Shown here: positions 49,002-59,056 of the stretch, piece by piece
Layout: each line of letters begins with the position of its first letter
Numbering within the stretch: the first letter of the stretch is position 1
From: Pseudomonas sp. ATCC 13867
GTDB taxonomy: Bacteria; Pseudomonadota; Gammaproteobacteria; Pseudomonadales; Pseudomonadaceae
Assembly (NCBI RefSeq): GCF_000349845.1
Contig: NC_020829.1
Location: forward strand, 496,001-560,000
Direction: 5' to 3'
Length of the DNA: 64,000 bases
Notes under the pieces: model-generated
The model's database searches: none
What the model saw: the letters and a program-made list of their open reading frames with translations, nothing else
What the model was told of the DNA's origin: nothing
Translations under genes and position numbers: made by a program

Positions 49002-50924
49002 CTACTGCGACTTGCGAACGCGCAGATACCATTCCGACAGCAGGCGCACCTGCTTCTCGGTGTAACCGCGCTCGACCATGCGTTTGACGAAGTCGTTGTG
49101 CTTCTGCTGATCCTCCTTGCTCGCCTTGGCGTTGAAGCTGATGACCGGCAGCAGGTCCTCGGTGTTGGAGAACATCTTCTTCTCGATCACCACGCGCAGC
49201 TTCTCGTACGACAGCCAACTGGGGTTCTTGCCGTTGTTGCCGGCGCGGGCGCGCAGCACGAAGTTGACGATTTCGTTGCGGAAATCCTTCGGGTTGCTGA
49301 TGCCGGCGGGTTTCTCGATCTTCTCCAGTTCCTCGTTGAGGGCGGCGCGGTTGAGGATTTCGCCGGTTTCCGGGTCGCGGTATTCCTGGTCCTGGATCCA
49401 GAAGTCGGCGTACAGCACGTAGCGGTCGAAGATGTTCTGGCCGTATTCGCTGTAGGACTCCAGGTAGGCGGTCTGGATTTCCTTGCCGATGAACTCGACG
49501 TAGCGCGGCGCCAGGTACTCCTTCAGGAAGCGCAGGTAGCGCTCGCGGGTTTCCGGCGGGAACTGTTCCTGCTCGATCTGCTGTTCCAGCACATAGAGCA
49601 GGTGTACCGGGTTGGCCGCCACTTCATGGGGGTCGAAGTTGAACACCTTGGAGAGGATCTTGAAGGCGAAGCGGGTGGAAAGCCCGGCCATGCCCTCGTC
49701 CACACCGGCGGTGTCGCGGTATTCCTGGATCGACTTGGCCTTGGGATCGGTGTCCTTGAGGTTTTCGCCGTCGTAGACGCGCATCTTCGAGTAGATGTTG
49801 GAGTTTTCCGGCTCCTTCAGGCGCGACAGGACAGAGAACTGCGAGAGCATCTTCAGGGTGTCCGGCGCGCAGTGGGCGTGAGCCAGCGAGCTGTTGACCA
49901 GCAGCTTATCGTAGATCTTGATCTCGTCGGAGACGCGCAGGCAGTACGGCACCTTGACGATGTAGATGCGGTCGATGAAGGCCTCGTTGTTCTTGTTGTT
50001 GCGGAAGCTGTGCCATTCCGATTCGTTGGAGTGGGCGAGGATGATGCCGCTGTAGGGCAGCGAACCGAGGCCTTCGGTGCTGTTGTAGTTGCCTTCCTGG
50101 GTCGCGGTGAGCAAGGGGTGCAGGACCTTGATCGGCGCCTTGAACATCTCGACGAATTCCATCAGGCCCTGGTTGGCCCGGCACAGCGCGCCCGAGTAGC
50201 TGTAGGCATCGGCATCGTTCTGCGGGAATTCTTCCAGCTTGCGGATATCCACCTTGCCGACCAGCGCGGAGATGTCCTGGTTGTTCTCATCCCCCGGTTC
50301 GGTCTTGGCGATGGCGATCTGGTTGAGGATCGAGGGGTGCAGCTTGACCACGCGGAACTGACTGATGTCGCCGCCGAATTCGTTGAGGCGCTTGGTTGCC
50401 CAGGGCGACATCACCGAGCGCAGGTAGCGCCGGGGAATGCCGTAGTCCTCTTCGAGGATGGCGCCGTCTTCATCCGGGTTGAACAGCCCCAGGGGCGACT
50501 CGAACACCGGCGAGCCCTTGATCGCATAGAAGGGCACGTGCTCCATCAGTTGCTTGAGCTTTTCGGCCAGGGACGACTTGCCGCCGCCGACCGGGCCGAG
50601 GAGGTAAAGGATCTGCTTCTTCTCTTCCAGGCCCTGGGCCGCGTGGCGGAAGAAGGCGACGATCTGGTCGATGCACTCTTCCATGCCGTGGAAGTCGGCA
50701 AAGGCCGGGTAGCGGCGGATCACCTTGTTGGAGAAGATCCGCGACAGGCGCGAATCGACGGAGGTGTCCAGTAGTTCGGGCTCGCCGATGGCCATCAGTA
50801 TCCGTTCGGCAGCGGTGGCGTAGGCGGTCTTGTCCTGCTTGCAGAGATCCAGGTACTCCTGCAGGGAGTATTCCTCTTGGCGGGTCGCTTCGAAGCGTTC
50901 CTGGAAGTGACTGAAAATGCTCAT
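49002..50924 (-). CDS. PrkA-family serine protein kinase/AAA+ protein
   Basis: This 640-residue protein has an N-terminal AAA domain with the P-loop LLGPVGGGKSSLAEKLK near residue 105 and a C-terminal PrkA kinase-like domain (about 400-640). PrkA-type proteins phosphorylate serines and act in stress or stationary-phase signalling; more recent work describes AAA+ protease-like activity for the B. subtilis homologue. ATG 50924 gives SIFSHFQERFEATR. It is first in the operon; the 290-bp region upstream (50925-51213) must contain its promoter but I could not pick one out. Confidence 0.92.
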   Translation of the reverse strand: MSIFSHFQERFEATRQEEYSLQEYLDLCKQDKTAYATAAERILMAIGEPELLDTSVDSRLSRIFSNKVIRRYPAFADFHGMEECIDQIVAFFRHAAQGLEEKKQILYLLGPVGGGKSSLAEKLKQLMEHVPFYAIKGSPVFESPLGLFNPDEDGAILEEDYGIPRRYLRSVMSPWATKRLNEFGGDISQFRVVKLHPSILNQIAIAKTEPGDENNQDISALVGKVDIRKLEEFPQNDADAYSYSGALCRANQGLMEFVEMFKAPIKVLHPLLTATQEGNYNSTEGLGSLPYSGIILAHSNESEWHSFRNNKNNEAFIDRIYIVKVPYCLRVSDEIKIYDKLLVNSSLAHAHCAPDTLKMLSQFSVLSRLKEPENSNIYSKMRVYDGENLKDTDPKAKSIQEYRDTAGVDEGMAGLSTRFAFKILSKVFNFDPHEVAANPVHLLYVLEQQIEQEQFPPETRERYLRFLKEYLAPRYVEFIGKEIQTAYLESYSEYGQNIFDRYVLYADFWIQDQEYRDPETGEILNRAALNEELEKIEKPAGISNPKDFRNEIVNFVLRARAGNNGKNPSWLSYEKLRVVIEKKMFSNTEDLLPVISFNAKASKEDQQKHNDFVKRMVERGYTEKQVRLLSEWYLRVRKSQ

Positions 50925-51213
50925 GACGTCTCCTCGCTCGATGCATGGAGCCGGCGCGGGATCGGTCGTGTGCGGGTGCGGTCGGGCCGCCAGTGATGCC
51001 GGCGAGAATCCCCCAGAACTCCAACGGAACCTGGCCTCTGCCCTGATCCGCCCCAAATGGTCACTGCCGATTACCCGGAAGCCGGTGTGCCGGCTCTCCC
51101 TGTTTTGGATGGCCTGAGGGAAAGGATAGTTCGTTCTCAGACCTGTAAAGGGCGAAAGCGCGAGAAGTTACAGATTTTTTGGAGGGGCTATTCCGCCTCT
51201 TTCGTAGGGGCTT

Positions 51214-51543
51214 TCAGTCAGAGCCGCCCGCGCTGGTATCCGCGGGATAGACGCTGCGCCACAGTTCGAAGCCGCCGTCGAGGCTGTAGACCTCGGAGAA
51301 ACCCTGCTGGACGAAATAAGCCGCCGCGCTCTGGCTGGAATTGCCGTGGTAGCAGACCACGACCAGCGGTGCGTCCATGTCCGCCTCGCGGATGAAATCG
51401 GCCACCGAGTAGTTGTCGATGTGCCGCGAGCCGCTGATGTGGCCGAGGGCGAAACTCTGCGGGTCGCGGATGTCGACGACCTGGGCGCCGCCTTCGCGCA
51501 GTTGCTGGGCCAGGTCGGGGGCGATGCGCTTGAAGTCGCTCAT
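51214..51543 (-). CDS. glpE: thiosulfate sulfurtransferase GlpE (single rhodanese domain)
   Basis: This 109-residue single rhodanese domain carries the active-site loop [10 protein letters not shown], with the cysteine that takes the persulfide, near residue 68. [18 protein letters not shown] is the typical N-terminal half. GlpE transfers sulfane sulfur from thiosulfate to cyanide or dithiols such as thioredoxin. It lies downstream of apaH on the same strand with 43 bp between, so it may be part of that operon. Confidence 0.94.
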   Translation of the reverse strand: MSDFKRIAPDLAQQLREGGAQVVDIRDPQSFALGHISGSRHIDNYSVADFIREADMDAPLVVVCYHGNSSQSAAAYFVQQGFSEVYSLDGGFELWRSVYPADTSAGGSD

Positions 51544-51586
51544 GTGGGGTACCTCGCAAGGCGCGGAGCGCTTGGCCCCGCGGGAG

Positions 51587-52411
51587 TCAGGGATGTTCTT
51601 TGGCGCAGCTGCAGTGGATGCGCTCCAGGGTGTCGACGTTCAGCAGGGTCATGCTGCCGCCCCACACGCAACCGGTGTCCAGGGCGAACAGGCCGGGAAC
51701 GTCGCACTGGCCTTCCAGCGCCGCCCAGTGGCCGAAGATGACCTTGCGTCCGGCGGCCTTGCGCTCGGCGTAGCTGAACCAGGGGGCGTAGCCGGGCAGC
51801 GCGGTGTCCAGGCCTTCCTTGGACTTCAGGTCGAGCTTGCCGTCGGGGGTGCAGAAGCGCATGCGCGTGAAGTAGTTGGTGATCACCCGCAGGCGCTCGA
51901 TGCCGTGCAGCTTCTTGTCCCACTTGGCCGGCTCGTTGCCGTACATGCCGTCGAGGAACAGCGGCAGTTGTTCGTCGTCGCGCAGGACCGCTTCGACTTC
52001 GGCGGCGCGCTGCAGGGACTTCTCGATGGACCACTGCGGCGGGATGCCGGCGTGCACCAGGGCGATGTCGCGCGCGGCATCGTGGTAGACCAGTCGCTGT
52101 TGGCGCAGCCACTCGATCAGCTCGGCGCGGTCCGGAGCCTCGATGATCTCACGCAGGGTGTCGTTCTTCTTCAGGCGCTCGGTGTTGTAGGCCACGGCGA
52201 TCAGGTGCAGATCGTGGTTGCCCAGTACGCAGACCAGGGACTCGCGGATGGCGTAGAGGTAGCGCAGGGTTTCCAGCGAGGCCGGGCCGCGGTTGACCAG
52301 GTCGCCGACCAGCCAGAGCTTGTCCTGCGTCGGGTCGAAGCGCACCTGTTCGAGCAGGCACTTGAGGGGTTCCAGGCAGCCTTGCAGATCGCCGACAGCA
52401 TAGGTGGCCAT
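51587..52411 (-). CDS. apaH: diadenosine tetraphosphatase, symmetrical
   Basis: ApaH hydrolyses Ap4A to two ADP and removes Np4N caps from RNA. The 274-residue metallophosphatase has GDLQGC at residue 7, [10 protein letters not shown] at about 34, and LGNHDLH at about 64. The start ATG (52411) shares one base with the apaG stop (TGATG), giving tight coupling. Start was set by the standard [11 protein letters not shown] beginning. Confidence 0.96.
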   Translation of the reverse strand: MATYAVGDLQGCLEPLKCLLEQVRFDPTQDKLWLVGDLVNRGPASLETLRYLYAIRESLVCVLGNHDLHLIAVAYNTERLKKNDTLREIIEAPDRAELIEWLRQQRLVYHDAARDIALVHAGIPPQWSIEKSLQRAAEVEAVLRDDEQLPLFLDGMYGNEPAKWDKKLHGIERLRVITNYFTRMRFCTPDGKLDLKSKEGLDTALPGYAPWFSYAERKAAGRKVIFGHWAALEGQCDVPGLFALDTGCVWGGSMTLLNVDTLERIHCSCAKEHP

Positions 52412-52791
52412 CAGTGCAGGGCCCCCGGCACGGCCAGGCGGAACACCGGGATCTCGGCGTCGAAATGGTGGCCGTCGGTGGCGATCATCTGGTAGCTGCC
52501 GTGCATGCTGCCCACCTGCGTGGCCAGTACGGTGCCGCTGGTGTAGGTATGGCTGGCGCCCGGCTCGATCAGCGGTTTCTCGCCAACCACCCCGGCGCCG
52601 CGCACTTCCTGCACATGGCCGTTGCCGTCGGTGATGACCCAGTGGCGAGTGAGCAGCTTGGCGGCCTGTTCGCCCTGGTTGTGGATGGTCACGGTGTAGG
52701 CGAATACGTAGCGCTGCTGCTCCGGCTGGGACTGTTCCGGCAGGTGGCGGGTAGTGACGCTGACGGTGACGTTGTAGCGCGGATCGCTCAT
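52411..52791 (-). CDS. apaG: ApaG (Co2+/Mg2+ efflux-associated, fibronectin-like fold)
   Basis: The 126-residue ApaG protein shows the family features [16 protein letters not shown] near residue 27 and [19 protein letters not shown] near 50, and GSMHGSYQM in the C-terminal half. It overlaps ksgA by 4 bp and apaH by one base. Its cellular role is poorly defined, although magnesium/cobalt phenotypes are known in enterics. Confidence 0.95.
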   Translation of the reverse strand: MSDPRYNVTVSVTTRHLPEQSQPEQQRYVFAYTVTIHNQGEQAAKLLTRHWVITDGNGHVQEVRGAGVVGEKPLIEPGASHTYTSGTVLATQVGSMHGSYQMIATDGHHFDAEIPVFRLAVPGALH

Positions 52792-53615
52792 GCGGAGGGT
52801 CCTTGCTCGGCTTCCGGGTGGGTGTCGCTGTAGCGGTTGGCCAGGCTGACGAAGTCCGCGACGCTGAGCTGTTCGGGGCGCAGGGTCGGGTCAACGCCGG
52901 CGGCCTCGATGTCTTCGACGCTCATCAGGGTGCGCAGGGTGTTGCGCAGGGTCTTGCGGCGCTGGTTGAAGGCTTCGCGGACGATGCGTTCCAGCACGCG
53001 GTGATCCTTGGCCGGATGCGGCGGTTCGGCGTAGGGCACCAGGCGGACGATGGCCGACTCGACCTTGGGCGGCGGGTTGAACGCGCCGGGGCCGACGGTG
53101 AACAGGTAATCCACGCGGCAGAAGTACTGCACCATGATCGACAGGCGGCCCCAGTCGCCGTTGCCCGGCTCGGCGGCCAGGCGCTCCACCACTTCCTTCT
53201 GCAGCATGAAGTGCATGTCCTGGATCAGCGAGGCGTGGTCCAGGAGGTGAAAGATCAGCGGGGTGGAGATGTTGTAGGGCAGGTTGCCGACCACGCGCAG
53301 CTTGTCCTCGGGAGAGGCCATGAGGGTTGCGAAGTCGAACTTCATGGCGTCGCCCTGGTGCAGGCTGAAGTTGGGCTTGAGGCCGAAGCGCCATTTCAGT
53401 TGCGGGATCAGGTCCAGGTCCAGTTCGATCACGTCGAGCTTCGCGCCGCTGTCCACCAGGCCTTCGGTCAGGGCGCCCTGGCCCGGGCCGATTTCCAGCA
53501 GGTGCTGGCCTTCCTTGGCGGCAATGGCGCGCAGGATCTTGTGAATCACCCCGGCGTCATGCAGGAAGTTCTGCCCAAAGCGTTTACGGGCGCGGTGCTG
53601 GAAGAGTTCGGACAT
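52788..53615 (-). CDS. rsmA: 16S rRNA dimethyladenosine transferase (RsmA/KsgA)
   Basis: KsgA dimethylates two adjacent adenosines in helix 45 of 16S rRNA. The 275-residue protein has [15 protein letters not shown] at the N-terminus, the SAM motif [13 protein letters not shown], and the catalytic [12 protein letters not shown] near residue 113. It overlaps apaG by 4 bp. Full length and complete. Confidence 0.97.
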   Translation of the reverse strand: MSELFQHRARKRFGQNFLHDAGVIHKILRAIAAKEGQHLLEIGPGQGALTEGLVDSGAKLDVIELDLDLIPQLKWRFGLKPNFSLHQGDAMKFDFATLMASPEDKLRVVGNLPYNISTPLIFHLLDHASLIQDMHFMLQKEVVERLAAEPGNGDWGRLSIMVQYFCRVDYLFTVGPGAFNPPPKVESAIVRLVPYAEPPHPAKDHRVLERIVREAFNQRRKTLRNTLRTLMSVEDIEAAGVDPTLRPEQLSVADFVSLANRYSDTHPEAEQGPSA

Positions 53616-53731
53616 CGAAGGCTCCGGAGAGCAGCCGGGCGTAGGTGGCGGCCGGCTGGAGGCGGAAAAACCATCAGTTTACCAGCCCGGCGCGGCCAGC
53701 ACGAAACGCTGGCCGAACGGGATGCCTGGGG

Positions 53732-54733
53732 TCAGCGCGCGCCGGCGCCGGCTTCGGCCATCTGGTAGGCGGTTTCCAGGGCGACCTGCAGGCTGCCGCT
53801 GTCGATCCGGCCGGTACCGGCCAGATCCAGCGCGGTTCCGTGGTCCACCGAGGTGCGGATGATCGGCAGGCCCAGCGTCACGTTCACCGCCGCGCCGAAG
53901 CCCTTGTACTTGAGCACCGGCAGGCCCTGGTCGTGGTACATGGCCAGTACGGCGTCGCAGTGTTCCAGGTGCTTGGGGGTGAACAGGGTATCGGCCGGCA
54001 GTGGGCCGATCAGCTGTATGCCCTCGGTGCGCAGGCGCTCCAGGGTCGGCTCGATCACGTCGATTTCTTCGTGGCCGAGGTGGCCGCCTTCACCTGCGTG
54101 GGGATTCAGGCCGCAGACCAGGATGCGCGGGTTGGCCAGGCCGAACTTGTCGCGCAGGTCGGCATGCAGGATACGGGTGACGCGCTCCAGGCGCTCCGGG
54201 GTGATGGCATCGGCGATCTGCCGCAGCGGCAGGTGGGTGGTTACCAGCGCGACGCGCAGGCCGCGGGTGGCGAGCATCATCACCACTTGGGCGGTGCGGG
54301 TGAGGTCGGCGAGGAATTCGGTGTGGCCGGAGAAGGCGATTCCGGCTTCGTTGATCACACCCTTGTGCACCGGCGCGGTGATCATTCCCGCGAAATGGCC
54401 GTCCAGGCAGCCCTGGCCGGCGCGGGTCAGGGTCTCCAGTACGTAGGCGGCGTTGGCCTGGTTCAGCTTGCCCGGCTCGACCGGCGCGGCCAGCGGTGTA
54501 TCCCAGACATACAGGGTGCCGGCCGGGGCGGCGGCGCTGGGCCACTGGCCCGGACCGACGTCCTGCAGGTCGATGTTCAGCCCCAGCAGGGCGGCGCGCT
54601 GGGCCAGCAGTTCACGGCTGGCGACGGCGACCAGCGGGTGCGGTTGCGCTTCGCGGGCCAGCAGCAGGCAGAGGTCGGGGCCGATGCCGGCGGGCTCACC
54701 TGGGGTGAGGGCGAAAAGGTGGGAGGTGCTCAT
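53732..54733 (-). CDS. pdxA: 4-hydroxythreonine-4-phosphate dehydrogenase
   Basis: This 333-residue enzyme of pyridoxal phosphate synthesis has [13 protein letters not shown] at the N-terminus, the metal-binding histidines in the [10 protein letters not shown] and [16 protein letters not shown] regions, and the family end [11 protein letters not shown]. It lies between surA and ksgA in the conserved surA-pdxA-ksgA-apaGH cluster, but a strong terminator separates it from surA. Confidence 0.96.
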   Translation of the reverse strand: MSTSHLFALTPGEPAGIGPDLCLLLAREAQPHPLVAVASRELLAQRAALLGLNIDLQDVGPGQWPSAAAPAGTLYVWDTPLAAPVEPGKLNQANAAYVLETLTRAGQGCLDGHFAGMITAPVHKGVINEAGIAFSGHTEFLADLTRTAQVVMMLATRGLRVALVTTHLPLRQIADAITPERLERVTRILHADLRDKFGLANPRILVCGLNPHAGEGGHLGHEEIDVIEPTLERLRTEGIQLIGPLPADTLFTPKHLEHCDAVLAMYHDQGLPVLKYKGFGAAVNVTLGLPIIRTSVDHGTALDLAGTGRIDSGSLQVALETAYQMAEAGAGAR

Positions 54734-54812
54734 CAGGGACTCTCGAATCAGGATTTGCGGCAGATGGGCCTACTCTACGACGAAGCCCTTCCTGATCGAA
54801 GCTTTCGGCGGG

Positions 54813-54846
54813 CAAAAAGAAACCCGGCCGAGGCCGGGTTTCTTTT
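54813..54846. terminator. bidirectional terminator between surA and pdxA
   Basis: AAACCCGGCC and GGCCGGGTTT make a 10-bp stem with a two-base loop, flanked by A and T runs. It ends surA transcription, so pdxA must have its own promoter. Confidence 0.9.
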
Positions 54847-54862
54847 GAGCGACTCGCGCCGC

Positions 54863-56155
54863 TTACTGCTTGATCTCGACATAGGCTTCGTCGCGGATCT
54901 GCCGTAGCCAGGCCTGCAGCTCTTCGTCGTACTTGCGTGCGCGAAGGGTCTGGGCTGCCTGTTGTTCGCGGAACTTGTCGCTGCTGTCGGTGGCGCGACG
55001 GCCGAGGACTTCCAGCACGTGCCAGCCGAACGGCGAACGGAACGGCTTGGTGACCTGGCCTTGCGGCGCGTTGTTCATCACCTCGCGGAATTCCGGCACC
55101 AGCGATTCCGGGTCGACCCAGTTGAGGTCGCCGCCGTTGAGCTTGGAGCCCGGGTCTTCGGAGTACTTCTTCGCCAGATCGGCGAAGCTTTCGCCGGCCT
55201 GGATGCGTTCGTAGAGCTTCTCGGCCAGGCGCTGGGTGTCTTCTTCGCTGCGGATCTCGCTGGGCTTGAGCAGGATGTGGCGGACGTGGACTTCGTCACG
55301 CAGCATCTTGCTGCCGCCGCGCTTCTCTTCCAGCTTGAGGATGATGTAGCCGCCCGGGGTGCGGACCGGCTCGGTCACGTCGCCCACGGCCAGGCTGCCG
55401 ATCATGCTGTCGAACGGGGAGGGCAACTGGGCGGCCTTGCGCCAGCCGATCTCGCCGCCTTCCAGGGCGTTGTCGCCCGCCGAGCGGGACACCGCCAACT
55501 GACCGAAGTCCGCGCCCTGCTTGAGCTGCTGGTACAGCTCGGTGGCCTGGCGTCCGGCGGCCTGCACGGTTTCCGGCGAGGCGCCATCGGGGACCGGGAT
55601 CAGGATGTTGGCCAGGCGGTACTCTTCGGAGAGCTGGATCTTGCCCATGTCGGAGGCGAGGAAGTTCTGCACTTCCTGCTCGCTGACCTGAATGCGCTCG
55701 GCGACGCGGCGCTGGCGCACGCGGCTGATGACCATCTCGCGACGCACCTGCTCGCGGGCGTCGTCATAGGACAGGCCGTCGCGGGAAAGCGCGGCGCGGA
55801 ACTGATCCAGGCTCATGTTGTTGCGCTGGGCGATGGTGCCCATAGCCTGGTTCAGTTCTTCATCGGTGATGCGGATGCCGGAGCGGTCGCCGATCTGCAA
55901 CTGGATGTTCTCGATGATCAGGCGCTCGAGCACCTGCTGGGTGAGAACATGTTCCGGCGGCAGCGGCGCACCGCGCTTCTGGATGGTTGCACGAACTTCG
56001 CGCAGGCGCTGGTCGAGCTGGCTCTGCATCACCACGTCGCTGTCGACGATGGCGACCACACGGTCCAGCGGAACGACTTCGGCGTGAGCGATGGAACTTA
56101 CCAACAGTGCGCCCAGCATCAGCGGGCGCAGGGCCTTACATAGCATTGTCTTCAC
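54863..56155 (-). CDS. surA: periplasmic peptidyl-prolyl isomerase/chaperone SurA
   Basis: SurA guides outer-membrane proteins, including LptD, through the periplasm. The 430-residue protein has a signal peptide (GTG start, [17 protein letters not shown] then SSIAHAEV), an N-terminal chaperone module and two parvulin domains (about 175-275 and 285-390; [13 protein letters not shown] in the second). The start is GTG at 56155, matching the family beginning; it overlaps the lptD stop. lptD and surA are thus co-translated. Confidence 0.96.
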   Translation of the reverse strand: MKTMLCKALRPLMLGALLVSSIAHAEVVPLDRVVAIVDSDVVMQSQLDQRLREVRATIQKRGAPLPPEHVLTQQVLERLIIENIQLQIGDRSGIRITDEELNQAMGTIAQRNNMSLDQFRAALSRDGLSYDDAREQVRREMVISRVRQRRVAERIQVSEQEVQNFLASDMGKIQLSEEYRLANILIPVPDGASPETVQAAGRQATELYQQLKQGADFGQLAVSRSAGDNALEGGEIGWRKAAQLPSPFDSMIGSLAVGDVTEPVRTPGGYIILKLEEKRGGSKMLRDEVHVRHILLKPSEIRSEEDTQRLAEKLYERIQAGESFADLAKKYSEDPGSKLNGGDLNWVDPESLVPEFREVMNNAPQGQVTKPFRSPFGWHVLEVLGRRATDSSDKFREQQAAQTLRARKYDEELQAWLRQIRDEAYVEIKQ

Positions 56156-58913
56156 GTTGACGATAACCCTGGATACCTTGGTCGAGGAAGCCTTCCACCT
56201 GGTTGCCAACCACGCCGCCAAGGCCTTTCAAGATGATTTGCAGGAATACACCGCGGTCGGCCTTGGACGTCGAGGTCACATAGTCCTCGTCGTCGTAGTC
56301 GACCCAGTAGCGATTGATCAGGCGCAGTTTCCAGCAGCAGCTGTCGTACTCGAAGCCACCAAAGGCTTCCAGCGTACGGCTCTGGTTGTAGTCGAACTGC
56401 CAGCGGCCGATGGCGGCCCACTGGGGCACGACAGGCCAGATGAACGAGAAGTCATGCTGGTCGATCTTGTACTCGTCGCTGCCGTACTCGAAGGTGCCGC
56501 GTGATGGATTGAAGCGCTTGCTGTCCGCGCGGTAGCGGTAGCCGACGTTCAGCACTTTGCGCGGATCGTCTTCGGGCTGGTAGTGGAACATCAGGTTGCC
56601 GTTGTCGGTGTGGTGCCTGTCCGCATTCCAGTTGAAGTCCGAGCTCGCATACCAGTCGTGGTTGAAGCGGTACCGGCCGGTCAGGGCGTACGGCGAGCGC
56701 CAGGTGTCGGCGTCCGGGTTGCTCGCGCCACTGACCGCCAGGTCGTCCTCGGTCAGGCCCGGCAGTTGCACGCGGCGGTCGCTGAAGTAGTAGATCTGGC
56801 CGGCGGCGATATAGGCACGCTCGAAGCCGTCGTCCTCGATGAAGCGCGAGCCCAGGCCCAGGGACAACTGGTTGGCGTCGCCGATGCGGTCCTTGCCGGT
56901 GAAGCGGTTCTCACGCCACAGCGAGTCGTAGCTGAAGGTGAACTCGCCGGTGTCGAAGGTCGGCAGGTTGTCCTGGTTCTTGTACGGCACGTACAGGTAC
57001 ATCGCGCGCGGTTCCAGCGTCTGGCGGAACTTGGTGCCGCCGAAGGTGGTGTCGCGGTCGAAGTACAGGCCGGAGTCCAGCTTGGCCAGGGTCAGCGAGC
57101 GATCCGGGCTGCTGTCGTAGTTGAGCCAAGGCTGGTTCTGCGTGATGTATTGCTGACCCTTGCCGTCCAGGTCCAGGTCGTATTTGGTATAGAGACCCTT
57201 GACGGTCGGGGTCATGAAGCCCCAACTGCGGTTCATCGGCAGGCTGATGCCGGGTTCGGCATGGAAGCGGTCGCCGGTCGCTCGTGCCAGACCGCGGATA
57301 TTGGTGTCCGGGCGTGGGTACAGCGTCGGGTTGTCGACGTCAATGCGGTAGTAGCCTTCATCCAGGTCGCGGTCGAAGCGAACCAGTTCGGTGCCATAGG
57401 TGAAGTTCAGCCCGCCCGGATTGAACGGTAGTTGGCCATTCAGGGTGAGCTGCGGCAGGCGGTCGTATGGCGTCACGTCGGTTACGGTCGCCAACTGGTA
57501 GGCCTGGGCGTTCAGGCGCGCGGTGTAATTGTCACCGCGGTAGGTCAGCGAGCCCTGCTGGTTTACAAACGTCGGCGTGCCGATGCCCAGCGATGTGTCC
57601 AGGTCCTGGAAGTAGTACGGGTCGCTGATGCGGGTGTAGTCCACCTGCGCCATCAGGCGCGAATCCAGGCCGCTGACGTTTTTCCAGCCGTACAGCCAAC
57701 GGGTGTCGGTGTACTGCGGGAAGTCCTCGCGGTCGTCGTTCTTGTCGTTCAGATAGGCCGCGTTGAACTGGCCTTCGCTGGTGTGGGTCAGGTAGCGGAA
57801 CTCGCCTTCCATCAGCAGGCCGCGCTTGACCATGTAGCGCGGGTACAAGGTGGCGTCGTAGTTCGGCGCCAGGTTGAAGTAGTACGGCGTGGTCAGGGTG
57901 AAGCCGGTATCGGTGGAGCTGGCGAACGACGGCGGCAGGAAGCCGGACTGACGACGGTTGTCGATCGGGAAATAGATATACGGGGTGTAGAACACCGGAA
58001 TGTCCTTCACCCGCAGGGTCGCGTTGGTCGCGGTGCCGAAGCCGGTGGCCGGGTTCAGCTTGATGTTGTTGCCCTTGAGGACCCAGGCGTTGCTGCTGGG
58101 TTCGCAGCGGGTGTAGGTACCGTCCTTGAGCTGGATGATCGCGTCTTCCTGGCGCTTGGCGTACAGCGCGCTGCCGCGTACCTGGGCCTGGTGCATGACG
58201 TACTCGGCGTTGTCGATCTTCGCCGCGCCGTTGTCCAGTTGCAGCTCGGCGTGGTCGCCGACGATCAGCGCGCCGTTGTCGCGCAGCTTGACGTTGCCGG
58301 CCAGCTCGCCGCGGTTCTCGGCCTGGTGCAGGTTGGCTTCGTCCGCCTCGACCTGCATGCTGCCTTGGCGCAGGACCACATTACCCGCGAGGGTCGCGAC
58401 CTGTTTTTCCTGCTCGTAGCGCGACACCTTGGCCGAAACGTAGGTCGGGGCCTCGTCGTTCGGCGTCTTGTCGTTCATGCCCGGACGCACCGGCTCGATG
58501 TATTCGCCGCTGCAGTACGGCCCCATCTCCGCCAACTGGGCGGCGGTCAGCTTCTCGCGCGGAACCCAGTCGAGGTGGCTGTAATCGTTGCTGCGCGACT
58601 TGAGGCCGCGGCCGCCGGACTCGGTGACCAGTTGCTTGGGCTCTTCAGCGGCGCTGGCAGCGCCGCCGGAGGCATCGCCGCTGGCGGCCGTGGCGCCGGC
58701 GCCAGAGCTCACGGCAGTGGCACTGTGCTGCGGGCGCGGAATGCTGGTGGCGCTCTCCTGCGGTGCACAGTTCCAGGCACCGGAGGCGGAGGGTTGGCAG
58801 GCGAACTGCTGACCGGGTGCCGCGGTCACAGAGGCGAGCGGCTGGATAGCCAGCAGGCCACCGGTCACCAGTAAGGGGAATTTTCTACGGAACACGGGGA
58901 AATTCACTGCCAT
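56136..58913 (-). CDS. lptD: LPS-assembly outer-membrane protein LptD
   Basis: LptD, with LptE, inserts lipopolysaccharide into the outer leaflet. The 925-residue protein has a signal sequence ([20 protein letters not shown]), a periplasmic beta-jellyroll domain (about residues 130-330), and a large C-terminal beta-barrel. The conserved disulfide cysteines are visible in [13 protein letters not shown] at the N-terminus and YDSCCWKL near the C-terminus. ATG at 58913 gives [10 protein letters not shown]; the frame is open eight codons further. Its upstream region is now disrupted by the group II intron (3' end at about 58982, only 69 bp upstream), so its normal promoter may be separated. Confidence 0.96.
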   Translation of the reverse strand: MAVNFPVFRRKFPLLVTGGLLAIQPLASVTAAPGQQFACQPSASGAWNCAPQESATSIPRPQHSATAVSSGAGATAASGDASGGAASAAEEPKQLVTESGGRGLKSRSNDYSHLDWVPREKLTAAQLAEMGPYCSGEYIEPVRPGMNDKTPNDEAPTYVSAKVSRYEQEKQVATLAGNVVLRQGSMQVEADEANLHQAENRGELAGNVKLRDNGALIVGDHAELQLDNGAAKIDNAEYVMHQAQVRGSALYAKRQEDAIIQLKDGTYTRCEPSSNAWVLKGNNIKLNPATGFGTATNATLRVKDIPVFYTPYIYFPIDNRRQSGFLPPSFASSTDTGFTLTTPYYFNLAPNYDATLYPRYMVKRGLLMEGEFRYLTHTSEGQFNAAYLNDKNDDREDFPQYTDTRWLYGWKNVSGLDSRLMAQVDYTRISDPYYFQDLDTSLGIGTPTFVNQQGSLTYRGDNYTARLNAQAYQLATVTDVTPYDRLPQLTLNGQLPFNPGGLNFTYGTELVRFDRDLDEGYYRIDVDNPTLYPRPDTNIRGLARATGDRFHAEPGISLPMNRSWGFMTPTVKGLYTKYDLDLDGKGQQYITQNQPWLNYDSSPDRSLTLAKLDSGLYFDRDTTFGGTKFRQTLEPRAMYLYVPYKNQDNLPTFDTGEFTFSYDSLWRENRFTGKDRIGDANQLSLGLGSRFIEDDGFERAYIAAGQIYYFSDRRVQLPGLTEDDLAVSGASNPDADTWRSPYALTGRYRFNHDWYASSDFNWNADRHHTDNGNLMFHYQPEDDPRKVLNVGYRYRADSKRFNPSRGTFEYGSDEYKIDQHDFSFIWPVVPQWAAIGRWQFDYNQSRTLEAFGGFEYDSCCWKLRLINRYWVDYDDEDYVTSTSKADRGVFLQIILKGLGGVVGNQVEGFLDQGIQGYRQREDNAM

Positions 58914-58981
58914 CTTGTTAATCCGGGCTTCCTGCAAGCCATCGGCCCAGTGAGGACCGCGAGCCTCTCGATGGGCTCAAA

Positions 58982-59056
58982 GTCGGGTGGGAACCAGCCA
59001 TTACTGGCTGATCCCCCCCTAAGAACCGTACGTGCACCTTTCAGCGCTTACGGCTC
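58982..59056 (-). ncRNA. group II intron domains V and VI
   Basis: The 34-nt domain V (59023-59056) reads GAGCCGTAAGCGCTGAAAGG then TGCACGTACGGTTC, a standard hairpin with a GAAA-type cap. Domain VI follows as a hairpin around CAGCCAGTAATGGCTGG and the intron ends CCCACCCGAC at 58982. The maturase stop codon lies inside domain V. Confidence 0.85.

Noticed and set aside
47769..50774. A 1001-codon plus-strand open frame opposite yeaH and prkA, and similar long frames at 13728-15644 (minus), 41367-42404 (minus) and 57432-58874 (plus)
   Set aside because: They are antisense to clearly recognised genes, have the skewed composition of mirrored GC-rich codons, and carry no domain motif.
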